From Flavobacteriales bacterium (GTDB lineage Bacteria > Bacteroidota > Bacteroidia > Flavobacteriales_F > PHOS-HE28), in the NCBI GenBank assembly GCA_016710685.1, contig JADJVC010000010.1, positions 62,001-126,000 on the forward strand: a DNA stretch of 64,000 bases. Direction: 5' to 3'. Made by a program: the position numbers and the translations under genes. Below are positions 8,640-17,075 of the stretch, one piece after another. Numbering within the stretch: the stretch's first letter is position 1; every line of letters begins with the position of its first letter. The notes beneath the pieces were generated by a model. That model searched no databases and was not told where the DNA came from. It was given only the letters and a program-made list of their open reading frames with translations.

Positions 8640-9719
8640 TCAATAACGCGTCACCAAAGCCAGCCCATTGTAAGGGTCCAGGTCCTTGCCGCTAACGAAC
8701 ACCGCATCGCCACCGGAAGCCCTGTTCCGTTCGATCATTTCATCAATGATGTCGTCCACGGCGCCCCGCATCTCCCGCTCCTCCGCCGGAAGTAATTCCA
8801 CGTGGCCATTGTTGAGCACGGCAGGTTGGAAAAGTCCCTCGCGGACAAACAGCGTTTCTCCTTTTCCTTCCTGGATCGCCTTCCAAATGTCATTGTGGTC
8901 GCTGAACAACTTCCCGGCCGAGGCAGCCTTTTCCAGCGCCTGGCTCCGTTGGTCGTACTTGGCTTTTACAACGGGGGCGTATGCGTTCCATGCTTCATCC
9001 ACCAAGTGCAAGGGTGTAAGGTTTTGGCGCGAAGGGTTGAAGCTCGCCGCGATGAATTCCTTCTTGTCGGCCACCTTGCGGTAATGATCGACATTGCGGG
9101 CTTCGGTGGCCAATACCACCGGTAGCGGATGTTCGTTCAACACCTTCACCAAGGCCTTGTCCACTTGGTTGAAGTATTCTTTTACCAAGGTGTTCCAGTC
9201 ACGGTCCATCACCTGTTTAGCGGCATCGGAGCCCGCCACGTCGTTCAGCACGGGGAAATCCCCCTTCAGCTCTTCCACGATATTGCCGTTGAATGCTTCG
9301 AACAACCGCGCTTGGTCCCGGCTCAAGGCAAGCACGTAGTATTCAGTTTTTTGGTGAAGTGCGCGGAAAAGGTCGCGCGTAGCGAACGTATGGTCGATGG
9401 TCACCCGGTCCGTCACTGCTATCGGCAACTTCACATGGCCGGAAAACTCGGTGTTCGCGAAGAGCACAAGGCTCTCCATGTTATGCGCATGGTCGATGCC
9501 TTCCGCCATTGCCTCGAGCTTCGCCATGGTGGCCTGTGCCACCTTCACACCAAGCTCGCTGGTCAACCGGAGTCCGGCCTGCTTCAGTAGGTTCTTGAGC
9601 AGGATGGCATCCTTCAAATAGTCCGGTCCTGTGCGGTGTGTGTTCAGGCTGATCGTCACACAGCCTTTCTGATGAATTTGCGCTGCCCTTGTCAATGCGT
9701 CTTTGGTCTTTCGGTTCAT
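8640..9719 (-). CDS. baeRF family 3 protein (eRF1-like)
   Basis: 359 residues resembling the bacterial archaeo-eukaryotic release factor family 3. The N-terminal part has QKGCVTISLNTHRTGPDYLKD; the middle has the family-like core EYYVLALSRDQARLFEAFNG; the C-terminal part has a MRGAVDDIIDEMIERNRASGGDAVFV segment like the eRF1 domain 3 end. Proteins of this group are proposed to act on stalled ribosomes or in stress, without proof for this one. Monocistronic, between a TonB-like gene and a tandem repeat. Confidence 0.75.
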   Translation of the reverse strand: MNRKTKDALTRAAQIHQKGCVTISLNTHRTGPDYLKDAILLKNLLKQAGLRLTSELGVKVAQATMAKLEAMAEGIDHAHNMESLVLFANTEFSGHVKLPIAVTDRVTIDHTFATRDLFRALHQKTEYYVLALSRDQARLFEAFNGNIVEELKGDFPVLNDVAGSDAAKQVMDRDWNTLVKEYFNQVDKALVKVLNEHPLPVVLATEARNVDHYRKVADKKEFIAASFNPSRQNLTPLHLVDEAWNAYAPVVKAKYDQRSQALEKAASAGKLFSDHNDIWKAIQEGKGETLFVREGLFQPAVLNNGHVELLPAEEREMRGAVDDIIDEMIERNRASGGDAVFVSGKDLDPYNGLALVTRY

Positions 9720-9859
9720 GGCTTAGGATCAAGGTTAATGAAGGGAACAGTTCATCGTGCCCGTTGGTTCGTTCCATAATAATAGCCCGATCGGCCTGCA
9801 CGGGAGCTGATGAATGTCACATCAGCAAGTAAGAGAAGGCGTGGGGGATGAGAGCCAAC

Positions 9860-10269
9860 GAGGCCGCCCATCAAAGAGCACAGAACCATCGAGCTACCAA
9901 GGACAAGCAGGTCCGGTCACCCCTTCTCTCCCGGAGAAGGGGCCGGAGGATGAGGGCGCATTGAGGCCGCCCATCAAAGAGCACAGAACCATCGAGCTAC
10001 CAAGGACAAACAGGTCCAGTCACCCCTTCTCTCCCGGAGAAAGGGCCGGGGGGATGAGGGCGCATTGAGACCGCCCATCAAAAAGCACAGAACCATCGAG
10101 CTACCAAGGACAAGCAAGTCCAGTCACCCCTTCTCTCCCGGAGAAAGGGCCGGGGGATGAGGGCGCATTGAGGCCGCCCATCAAAAAGCACAGAACCATC
10201 GAGCTACCAAGGACAAACAGGTCCAGTCACCCCTTCTCTCCCGGAGAAGGGGCCGGGGGATGAGGGCGT
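9860..10269. repeat. 103-bp direct tandem repeat, four copies
   Basis: Four head-to-tail copies begin at 9860, 9963, 10067 and 10170. Each holds AGCACAGAACCATCGAGCTA and the hairpin CCTTCTCTCCCGGAGAAGG, and ends with GATGAGGGCG. The last copy ends at the stop codon of the tonB gene. Copies differ at only a few positions, so the expansion is recent. There are no spacers, which excludes a CRISPR array. Sequence 9720-9859 before it shows no gene. Confidence 0.92.
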
Positions 10270-11111
10270 TACTGCAGCTTGAAATCAACCGGAATGGTAA
10301 AGCGGACCTTCACGGCCTTACCGTTCATTTTGCCGGGCGTCCACTTCGGCATGGACTTCACCGCGCGCAGGGCTTCCTTGTCCAAGCCGGGGCTAACGCC
10401 GCGCCGGATGGATACGTCCTCCACACTGCCGTCCTTTTCCACCACGAATTCCACGTACACCTTTCCTTGTATGCCCGCATCGAACTCCATGTCGGGGTAT
10501 TTGATGTTCTTCTTCAGGTAGCTGTACATCTGTGCCATACCCCCGGAGAATTCGGGTTGCTCTTGTACGGCGGCGAGGTCGTAGGTCACTTCCTCCACGG
10601 GAGGTGGGGGCGGGGGAGCATCAATTTTTTCACCTTCCTGCGTAGTGGTACTGGCGGTGGTCTCTTTCAGGTCCTCCTGAGTGGGCGGCGGGGCTTCCAC
10701 AGGCTCGTCACTGGCTTCCACGGCGGTGAATTGCACAGTTTCGATCTGGGGCTGTGGTGGCGGGATCACCTCTGGTGGCGGAGGTGGTTCCTCCGGTTGG
10801 TCTTCCTCAAAAAGGTCCAAATTCACCTCCACGATCTTCACCTTATCCGGCGCGGGCGCCTTATCCCCGAGTTTCGAGATGGCATAAGGTGTGCCTACCA
10901 CCACCGCAAAAAAGGCGATGGCGGCCACCATGGCCATTCCCAACCGGCTGGTATATGATTGCCGCAGGTCAAAGGCGCCATATTCCTTGTTCCTTTCCGC
11001 GAACACCAACTCGTTCCGGGTGCCCTGTAAGAGGCTCATCCACGTGGTATCGAACGTGAGCAATATGCTCAAGCCGATCAGCACTGCAACGAGTATCACG
11101 TAGGTCGTCAT
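10269..11111 (-). CDS. tonB: TonB energy transducer of the exb operon
   Basis: 280 residues. Inner-membrane helix at 1-20, motif ELVFAERNKEYGAFDLRQ, second helix near 65-82, a Pro/Glu-rich periplasmic spacer (EEPPPPPEVIPPPQPQ, later APPPPPP) and a C-terminal TonB domain (GKVYVEFVVEKDGSVEDVSI, then MPKWTPGKMNGKAVKVRFTIPVDF). It is the last gene of exbB-exbD-exbD-tonB, 4 bp after the second exbD, and should pass energy to outer-membrane TonB-dependent receptors. Confidence 0.93.
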   Translation of the reverse strand: MTTYVILVAVLIGLSILLTFDTTWMSLLQGTRNELVFAERNKEYGAFDLRQSYTSRLGMAMVAAIAFFAVVVGTPYAISKLGDKAPAPDKVKIVEVNLDLFEEDQPEEPPPPPEVIPPPQPQIETVQFTAVEASDEPVEAPPPTQEDLKETTASTTTQEGEKIDAPPPPPPVEEVTYDLAAVQEQPEFSGGMAQMYSYLKKNIKYPDMEFDAGIQGKVYVEFVVEKDGSVEDVSIRRGVSPGLDKEALRAVKSMPKWTPGKMNGKAVKVRFTIPVDFKLQ

Positions 11112-11115
11112 CTGC

Positions 11116-11742
11116 TCAAAATTTGAGTTTCTCGGCGTCCAACAGCTCTAGCTCGACCGGCTTAATGGTGTCCTGGACAGCGTACTTGCCGATGCCGCTG
11201 ATATCCATGTTGTCCACCATATCGATCATGTTGCGGTATTTCGCATCCTTGTCCGGCTTTATGATGACAAAAAGCGCCTCGGGCCGTTTCTGCACATTGT
11301 TCCGCAGGGTGTCATAGGCCACTTGGTCGATCTCATTGGCATTAAAGCGCCTACCGAGTTCCTGCACTTGGTCGAAGGTACTCTTATTCTGCTCAATAAG
11401 GAAATTGGCGACCTTACTGAAATCCGTCCGGAGCAGTTGGGTCTCTCCGGGTTTGAAGGCATCGCGATAATAGAGGATTTGATCTTCTTTGGTCAAAAAG
11501 ATGGTGAGCGCGTTATTCACTTTCTCCAGCTCAGGCTTGTTCGCTTCGTCCTGTGGCACAGGAAAAGTGAGCTGCAGCGTGGACGGCTTGTACATGGTGG
11601 TGGTAAGGATGAAGAAGGTCAACAAGAGAAACGCCAGATCGACCAACGGGGTCATGTCGATATGGGTACTTCCCTTCTTGGCACGCTTCTTCTTGTGCCT
11701 GCCACCGCCGCCGCCGTCGTCTCCTCCTGGTACTTCTGCCAT
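11116..11742 (-). CDS. exbD: ExbD/TolR family protein (second copy)
   Basis: 208 residues. A basic, Gly/Lys-rich cytoplasmic N-terminus (GGGGGRHKKKRAKKG) is followed by IDMTPLVDLAFLLLTFFILTT, the ExbD membrane helix with the conserved proton-path Asp, and a periplasmic domain. It works with ExbB to use proton motive force for TonB. Two different ExbD proteins in one operon is common in Bacteroidota. Spacing to the first exbD is 61 bp and to tonB 4 bp. Confidence 0.93.
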   Translation of the reverse strand: MAEVPGGDDGGGGGRHKKKRAKKGSTHIDMTPLVDLAFLLLTFFILTTTMYKPSTLQLTFPVPQDEANKPELEKVNNALTIFLTKEDQILYYRDAFKPGETQLLRTDFSKVANFLIEQNKSTFDQVQELGRRFNANEIDQVAYDTLRNNVQKRPEALFVIIKPDKDAKYRNMIDMVDNMDISGIGKYAVQDTIKPVELELLDAEKLKF

Positions 11743-11803
11743 GGTCGCGTTGTTTATCTACCGCGTTGAAGTGTCTCTTGTAGCATCCTGTACACGCGTA
11801 TGC

Positions 11804-12457
11804 TCAATTGGTTGAAGGCGGTGCCGTCATCCGGCTTTCCTCCAGGTCCGTGATCATCTTGAACCGGTTGATCTTCACAGTGGGGCTCTGGAAGATCTTG
11901 ATCACTTTGTTGATCACGGAGTAATTCACATTGCCGTCTCCCTTCAAGGCCACGATCGGGTTTTTGCCCTCCGCCCCGCTGCTGAAGATGAGCTGCGTTA
12001 CGCGGATCCAGTCCAACAATTGGTTGTTCGTGCTGTCAATGGGTATGCCGGATGATTGCTTGTCCACTGCGGCACGATCAGGAGCGGCATCCAAATTCAA
12101 ATAGGCGGGAAGCTGCTGCATGGACAGTCCGATCGCGTTCAGGTTCACGAATCGTTGTGTTTGATCCGCATCGAAATCCATCTTGTAGCGCACCCCCATT
12201 TCCTTGATCACTTCGCGCCGCACCTTCTTGTCCGTGAAATCCCAGAACACCCTTCCTGCACTGTCCACGATCACTGTCATCAAATTCTCGGTGGGGATGG
12301 GCGATTGGCTTCTGCTCGAAGGCGTGTCCACCACCACCGCTTCTTCCGGGCGGAACTGTGCAGTAAGCATAAAGAAGGTCACCAGCAGGAACCCAAGGTC
12401 TACCAAGGGGGTCATATCCATCCTTGGATTCGACCGGGGCATCTTGATCTTTGCCAT
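11804..12457 (-). CDS. exbD: ExbD/TolR family protein (first copy)
   Basis: 217 residues. Short basic N-terminus (MAKIKMPRSNPR) and the helix MDMTPLVDLGFLLVTFFMLTAQF with the conserved Asp, then a periplasmic domain carrying NPIVALKGDGNVNYSVINKVIKI, the usual end of the ExbD fold. The periplasmic part is longer than in E. coli ExbD (141 residues), as usual in this phylum. It follows exbB by 60 bp; that gap holds a small hairpin (GCTACC-GCT-GGTAGC). Confidence 0.93.
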   Translation of the reverse strand: MAKIKMPRSNPRMDMTPLVDLGFLLVTFFMLTAQFRPEEAVVVDTPSSRSQSPIPTENLMTVIVDSAGRVFWDFTDKKVRREVIKEMGVRYKMDFDADQTQRFVNLNAIGLSMQQLPAYLNLDAAPDRAAVDKQSSGIPIDSTNNQLLDWIRVTQLIFSSGAEGKNPIVALKGDGNVNYSVINKVIKIFQSPTVKINRFKMITDLEESRMTAPPSTN

Positions 12458-12517
12458 GCCTGGTTTGGTTTCCTTGTTCTGTTTGTGAATGTCCGGCTGC
12501 TACCGCTGGTAGCGGTC

Positions 12518-13330
12518 TTACTTGTAGTTGGCCAGTGTTTGGCTTACGCTGAACCCAGCCTCATCGATGCCATGGGTGATGCCATCGATCTTGGTGCTGA
12601 AGTAGTTGAACATGATGATGCCGAGCGCCGATCCCGCAACACCCAATGCGGTGTTGATGAGGGCTTCGGAAATACCGGTGGAAAGTGCAGTGGCATCGGG
12701 AGTACCGGCGGTGGCCATGGCGCTGAACGCCCGGATCATACCAAGTACGGTACCGATAAGTCCCAAAAGCGTACTCACACTGGCGCAAGTGGACAGGATC
12801 ACCAAGTTCTTGCTCAACATAGGCAGCTCCAAGGCCGTGGCCTCTTCGATCTCCTGCTTCACAATGTTGATCTTGGTCTCTTTGTCGATCGAGTTGTCAT
12901 TGATCACGGTCTTGTACTTCACCAGTCCGTTGCGCATCACGTTCGCCACGCTGCCCTTTTGCTCATCGCAAACGGTCATCGCCTCATCCACGCGGTCAGA
13001 GGCCAGAAGCTGGCGCACGTTGTGGAGGAACTCATCCACGCGGCCCTTGCCTGAAGCACGGCCCAAGGTGATGAAGCGCTCAATGGAGAAGATGATGATC
13101 AACAAAAAGACCGTTACCAGGATCGGAACGATGAAACCACCCTTGTGGATAAGGCCGAACGTATGGCCGGGGTTCTCGGCGATAGGATGTCCATGGAGCG
13201 GGTCACCACCTTCGAAGTTGGCCGGGTCACCGAGCACGAACATGTAGAAAAAGATGCTGATGCCGAGGGCCAAGGGAAACGCCAGAGCCACGAACAGGCT
13301 GGACATCTTTCCGGATTTTTGTGTGCTCAT
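12518..13330 (-). CDS. exbB: MotA/TolQ/ExbB proton channel protein
   Basis: 270 residues. N-terminal helix, then a second helix (GGFIVPILVTVFLLIIIFSIERFITLG), a cytoplasmic segment with LSKNLVILSTCASVSTLLGLIGTVLGMIRAF and a final helix ISEALINTALGVAGSALGIIMFNYF, the signature of the MotA/TolQ/ExbB family. First gene of the operon. Its probable -7 box lies about 93 bp upstream. The N-terminal third, with an extra loop (NFEGGDPLHGHPIAENPGHT), is longer than in E. coli ExbB, as in other Bacteroidota. Confidence 0.94.
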   Translation of the reverse strand: MSTQKSGKMSSLFVALAFPLALGISIFFYMFVLGDPANFEGGDPLHGHPIAENPGHTFGLIHKGGFIVPILVTVFLLIIIFSIERFITLGRASGKGRVDEFLHNVRQLLASDRVDEAMTVCDEQKGSVANVMRNGLVKYKTVINDNSIDKETKINIVKQEIEEATALELPMLSKNLVILSTCASVSTLLGLIGTVLGMIRAFSAMATAGTPDATALSTGISEALINTALGVAGSALGIIMFNYFSTKIDGITHGIDEAGFSVSQTLANYK

Positions 13331-13428
13331 GTAGGGGTTGTTTTCTTGGTAAAGGAGAGACCGTTGGTAGTGTTCGTTTTCAGCTTCGTGTTACCCGCAA
13401 CTGTATTTCACCTGAGGGGCGGGGTCGG

Positions 13429-13436
13429 CAAACTTA
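13429..13436 (-). promoter_or_regulatory. Probable -7 box of the exb operon
   Basis: On the minus strand this reads TAAGTTTG, an exact match to the Bacteroidota TAnnTTTG box, about 93 bp ahead of the exbB start. No clear -33 TTTG partner is visible at the right spacing. Confidence 0.45.
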
Positions 13437-13706
13437 GCACGATCCGCTTGTTTGTCCAGCCATAAATATTAAACGTGGGCTTACCACCTTTCTTCTTCAA
13501 GCGTGAAAATCACAAGGAACGGTAGCCTAAGGCTGTTTAACGGCAGGACAGGTGAACAACCGGTGCCGGAAAATGTTTGCCACAAAACTATTCAGGCGAA
13601 CAAATGCAGCGGGTGGGGTTCCAAAGGTCCATGATATGCTGGTCGGGATAATCCCTGACCCTGCAGGACCGGTGAACGGGATTTCAAGGAAGTGCAGATA
13701 ATTTCC

Positions 13707-13737
13707 TTGGATATATATTCCATGGAATGTATATTTG
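13707..13737 (+). promoter_or_regulatory. Promoter with overlapping operator-like palindrome (pirin)
   Basis: TTG at 13707-13709 and TATATTTG at 13730-13737 fit the Bacteroidota -33/-7 pattern with a 20-bp spacer. Between them and into the -7 box runs a 24-bp dyad (13711-13734) with a perfect 12-bp core ATTCCATGGAAT and one mismatched pair of twelve. This is where a repressor would block transcription of the pirin gene 21 bp downstream. The rest of 13331-13700 holds the exbB leader and no gene. Confidence 0.6.
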
Positions 13738-13757
13738 CAGGCTCAAAGCCGACACAC

Positions 13758-14489
13758 ATGAAAACCACGGGCAACATCGAGTTCCATCCGGCCACTTCCC
13801 GCGGCCACGCCGACCATGGTTGGCTGGACGCATGGCATTCCTTCAGCTTCGCTAATTGGCACGACCCGGAGCGCATGCACTTTGGCGCGCTGCGCGTGCT
13901 GAACGACGACACCATCGCAGGAGGCATGGGCTTCGGCACGCATCCGCACGACAACATGGAGATCATTTCCATCGTGACGGAAGGTGCATTGATGCACAAA
14001 GACAGCATGGGCAATGAAGGCGTCATCAAGGCCGGCGACATTCAAGTGATGAGCGCGGGCACCGGTGTGCGCCACAGTGAGTTTAACCCGGATAAAGAGC
14101 ACCGCACCAAGCTGTTCCAAGTATGGCTTTTCCCGCGTGAACGGGGCGAGGTCCCACGTTACGACCAGATCACACTGGACCCAAAGGATCGCCTAAACAC
14201 ATTCCAGCAGATCGTTTCGCCGGACCCGGATGATGCCGGTACTTGGATCCGGCAAGACGCGTGGTTCCTGCTCGGAAAGTTCGACGCCGGACGCACGGAA
14301 CGATATGCCATCAAGCGCGCGGGCAACGGCGTGTACGCGATCGTGGTTTCCGGCAGCGCCGTGGTGCAAGGCCAAGAACTTTCCAAGCGCGATGCGGTCG
14401 GCATCAGCGGGGTGGATGCGTTGGACATTTCTGTCGGCAAGGATGGCGCGGAGCTTCTATTGATGGATGTGCCGATGCAACTGAACTAA
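13758..14489 (+). CDS. Pirin family protein (bicupin)
   Basis: 243 residues from the ATG directly after the promoter; the frame is open further upstream but would run through the promoter. Pirin metal-site residues are present: His62 and His64 in FGTHPHDNMEI, His106 and Glu108 in GVRHSEFN. The C-terminal cupin has AGNGVYAIVVSGSAVVQG. Pirins are iron-binding bicupins; some have quercetin dioxygenase activity and others act as redox regulators. Which applies here cannot be told. The operator-like palindrome suggests it is inducible. Confidence 0.93.
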   Translation: MKTTGNIEFHPATSRGHADHGWLDAWHSFSFANWHDPERMHFGALRVLNDDTIAGGMGFGTHPHDNMEIISIVTEGALMHKDSMGNEGVIKAGDIQVMSAGTGVRHSEFNPDKEHRTKLFQVWLFPRERGEVPRYDQITLDPKDRLNTFQQIVSPDPDDAGTWIRQDAWFLLGKFDAGRTERYAIKRAGNGVYAIVVSGSAVVQGQELSKRDAVGISGVDALDISVGKDGAELLLMDVPMQLN

Positions 14490-14723
14490 TGCACGGGTGA
14501 TCGGGCTCTGCTCCGAAGCATTGCCGTAGCCCATTTGCATTTCATTCCGCGGCAGGCAGTGCGCATTCCTTGCGCCCGACGTGGCTTTGTGGTATCGGAC
14601 GTTGAAGTGGTCAAGCGCCACTGCTTCACAAGAAAAATACCATTTTATGGGTATTGATGCCGCCCGTGCGAATTCGGACCTTTGGGATGGACAGGGAAAT
14701 GAAGGTCCAGGTTCGTTCGTCCC

Positions 14724-15632
14724 ATGAAACGCATAGTCACACATTCACTACTTTCAGCGGTGTTGACATCGCTCTGCCTGATGCCGCTCATAGTGCACGC
14801 GAACGGCCCGCAAGTGCTGCAATTGGACGGCAAAGTGCGTACGAAGGATATTTCTTTTGAAGGTGTGCGCATGGTGGTGGAGCGCAACGGCATCACCTTA
14901 CAAACGGTCACGGAAAACCTGAAGCGTTTTCAGTTGCAACTGGACCTTCAACAGGACTATGTGCTCACCTTCCACCGGGAAGGGTGCCTCAGCAAGTCCT
15001 TGCACATCGACACGCATATGCCGGAGCAGGCATTGGCCGCAGCGCCGTACCAGTTCCCGTTTTTGGTCACCTTGGAACCACGTCCAAAAGGGCAGGCGGT
15101 GCGTTATGCGGAGCCGGTAGGCCAAGTAGGGTTCAACGCGGAAAAGGCGGATTTCACCTACCGCACGGAATACAACTTTGCCCGGGAGCGTACACAAGCG
15201 GTTTCGGTAAAAGCACCGCAACCCGATGTACCTCGTATTGCAACAAACCTTCCGCCAGTGGAGAATGCCGCCCGGAAGTTGGCTGAGGATGTTTCGTCAA
15301 CCAAGGTTCCTTCGCAAAAGGACAGTGGCCTGCCGCCCTTGAAAGTGAAATGGTCCGCCAACCGCAGTGAGGTAGTAACCCCTGCGGGCAAGGTGGAGCC
15401 CCGCCCACGGCAAGCCGCCGTTGCTGATGCTCCATTGTACGGCACGGTTCCCGACGGCCGCATCGAAGCCTTGGAAGTAAGGCCTACCTACGTGGCGAAG
15501 GAGGTCCGCATCACCGAAAACGGGCAAACCGCTGTATACCGGAAGGTGACCCATCGCTACGGGGATGTCCATTATTTCTGCAACGGAAGCGGCTGCAGCG
15601 AAAACATTTTTCTGGCCGAAACACGCCCCTGA
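14724..15632 (+). CDS. Secreted protein of unknown function
   Basis: 302 residues, signal peptide to about residue 27 (LMPLIVHA). The segment LQLDGKVRTKDISFEGVRMVVERNG followed by FQLQLDLQQDYVLTFHREGCLSKSLHIDT resembles a carboxypeptidase-regulatory-like or transthyretin-like beta sandwich seen in many Flavobacteriales secreted proteins. The rest is low in recognisable motifs, with a Cys pair near the end (CNGSGC). Upstream sequence 14490-14723 shows no gene. Likely co-transcribed with the next gene, 13 bp downstream. Confidence 0.75.
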   Translation: MKRIVTHSLLSAVLTSLCLMPLIVHANGPQVLQLDGKVRTKDISFEGVRMVVERNGITLQTVTENLKRFQLQLDLQQDYVLTFHREGCLSKSLHIDTHMPEQALAAAPYQFPFLVTLEPRPKGQAVRYAEPVGQVGFNAEKADFTYRTEYNFARERTQAVSVKAPQPDVPRIATNLPPVENAARKLAEDVSSTKVPSQKDSGLPPLKVKWSANRSEVVTPAGKVEPRPRQAAVADAPLYGTVPDGRIEALEVRPTYVAKEVRITENGQTAVYRKVTHRYGDVHYFCNGSGCSENIFLAETRP

Positions 15633-15645
15633 AAAACAAGGAACG

Positions 15646-16140
15646 ATGACCCGCTTCAGATTCAACTTCGTCTTGGTCGCGACCATGCTTGCCATGCCGG
15701 CTTCCGCACAGCGGGACGATGTGAACAAGTTGGCCGTGATGCAGGCGCGTGGCGAGACTTCGCTGAAGGTGGGTCAGGTGCAGTACGACATGGTGGTAGC
15801 GGAACATGCGAACCCGGCGCTCGAAGGCATGACACTGTTGCGCACCGCGCGCGAAACGCCTGCGGGATGGGCGGCCCGAGTGTACAGCCCCGGGGGGGCG
15901 TTGTTGATGGAGGGAACCTTCGTCGACCAAGGTTTGCGTATCCCTAACGGGGAGTTCACCTTCTTCCACACCAACGGGAAACCCGAAAGCAAAGGCCATT
16001 TCTGCAACGGCGGCAAGGTGGGCACTTGGCAACGTTGGGACCAGCGCGGCGAACCGCTCACCGACCGGGACTACCCTAGTGCATGTCCCGTGGATACCAC
16101 GGGCCAACACTGTTGGAGTTCGCTTTCGTGCAAACCGTGA
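15646..16140 (+). CDS. Secreted MORN-variant (YwqK-like) protein
   Basis: 164 residues from the ATG after GGAACG, 13 bp after the preceding gene. Signal peptide to about residue 21 (ATMLAMPASAQ). One clear toxin_YwqK/MORN-variant unit: NGEFTFFHTNGKPESKGHF with a second partial unit GTWQRWDQRGEP. Such strands usually make a beta meander on the cell surface. Two Cys near the C-terminus may form a disulfide. Function unknown. Confidence 0.75.
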   Translation: MTRFRFNFVLVATMLAMPASAQRDDVNKLAVMQARGETSLKVGQVQYDMVVAEHANPALEGMTLLRTARETPAGWAARVYSPGGALLMEGTFVDQGLRIPNGEFTFFHTNGKPESKGHFCNGGKVGTWQRWDQRGEPLTDRDYPSACPVDTTGQHCWSSLSCKP

Positions 16141-16261
16141 TCACCAGGGCGCCTTCGGTCGGCCCGTTTCGTTGCGTTGCCTTGCTGCTTACTTTCTTCG
16201 TGGCCTTAGCGTCCTTAGCGGTCCAAATCTCTTACAGTAAGGACCGCCCTACCTTCACCGC

Positions 16262-17005
16262 GTGAAAAAGATAAACGACACCACCATCGCCCTCCTCATC
16301 GACGGCGACAATGCGGCCCCGCGCCGCTTGGCCTCCATCCTGGAGGAAGTCTCCAAGGAAGGCACCATCACCATTCGCCGCATTTATGGCGACTGGACCA
16401 GCACCCGCCTCACGGGTTGGAAAGGATTGCTCAACGCCAACGCCATCCAGCCTGTGCAACAATTCGGTTATACCACGGGCAAGAATAGCACGGACAGCGC
16501 GCTGATCATCGACGCCATGGACATCCTCCACAACGACCAGGTGGACGCCTTTTGCATCGTAAGCAGCGACAGCGACTACACGCGCTTGGCCACCCGCCTG
16601 CGCGAAAGCGGCCTGTTCGTAATGGGCGTTGGCGAAAAGAAAACGCCCGATGCTTTCGTGCAAGCTTGCGAGCGTTTCATCTACGTGGAGAACCTGGATG
16701 TACAAGAGGAACCGCGCAACACCGCAAAAAAAGGTGGTTCGCGCGCCAAAGCCACGGGTGCCCCGTTGTCCGGCAACACTTCGCTGATGAACAAGTTGCA
16801 CAAGGCATTTGTCGTGGCGAAAGGGGAGGAAGATGAAGCTTCACTGAGCCTTGTAGGTCAAGCGCTGCGCCGCCTCGACCCGGGCTTCGATCCGCGCAGT
16901 TACGGCCACGGCTCGCTTTCTTCACTGATCAACGCCTTGAAGGACCAAGTGGAGACCCGCCGCGAGGAGAAGGGGAACACGGTGATGATGCGGTTTAAGG
17001 GGTGA
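16262..17005 (+). CDS. NYN domain protein with C-terminal LOTUS/OST-HTH domain
   Basis: 247 residues, GTG start. The NYN (PIN-like) nuclease fold shows TIALLIDGDNAAPRRL with the first acidic residues, GKNSTDSALIIDAMDIL, and FCIVSSDSDYTRLATRLRESG, giving the usual metal-binding Asp set. After a Lys/Arg-rich linker, the last 75 residues (SLVGQALRRLDPGFDPRSYGHGSLSSLINAL) look like an OST-HTH/LOTUS RNA-binding domain. The pair suggests an RNA nuclease or RNA-binding regulator. TACCTTCA lies 4 bp ahead of the start and could be a -7 box. Confidence 0.88.
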   Translation: MKKINDTTIALLIDGDNAAPRRLASILEEVSKEGTITIRRIYGDWTSTRLTGWKGLLNANAIQPVQQFGYTTGKNSTDSALIIDAMDILHNDQVDAFCIVSSDSDYTRLATRLRESGLFVMGVGEKKTPDAFVQACERFIYVENLDVQEEPRNTAKKGGSRAKATGAPLSGNTSLMNKLHKAFVVAKGEEDEASLSLVGQALRRLDPGFDPRSYGHGSLSSLINALKDQVETRREEKGNTVMMRFKG

Positions 17006-17075
17006 GTTCGTTGCGCTCCGTAGGTTTGTGGTTCCCTATTTAACCTAGACGTCATCGTTGGTGACCATCCTTATC

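Noticed and set aside
9860..10269. CRISPR-like array
   Set aside because: Units are contiguous and 103 bp long with no unique spacers, and no cas genes are in the window.
14490..14723. Minus-strand frame ahead of the secreted protein
   Set aside because: No motif, no signal peptide, crosses the promoter region of the real gene; nothing else found in this stretch.
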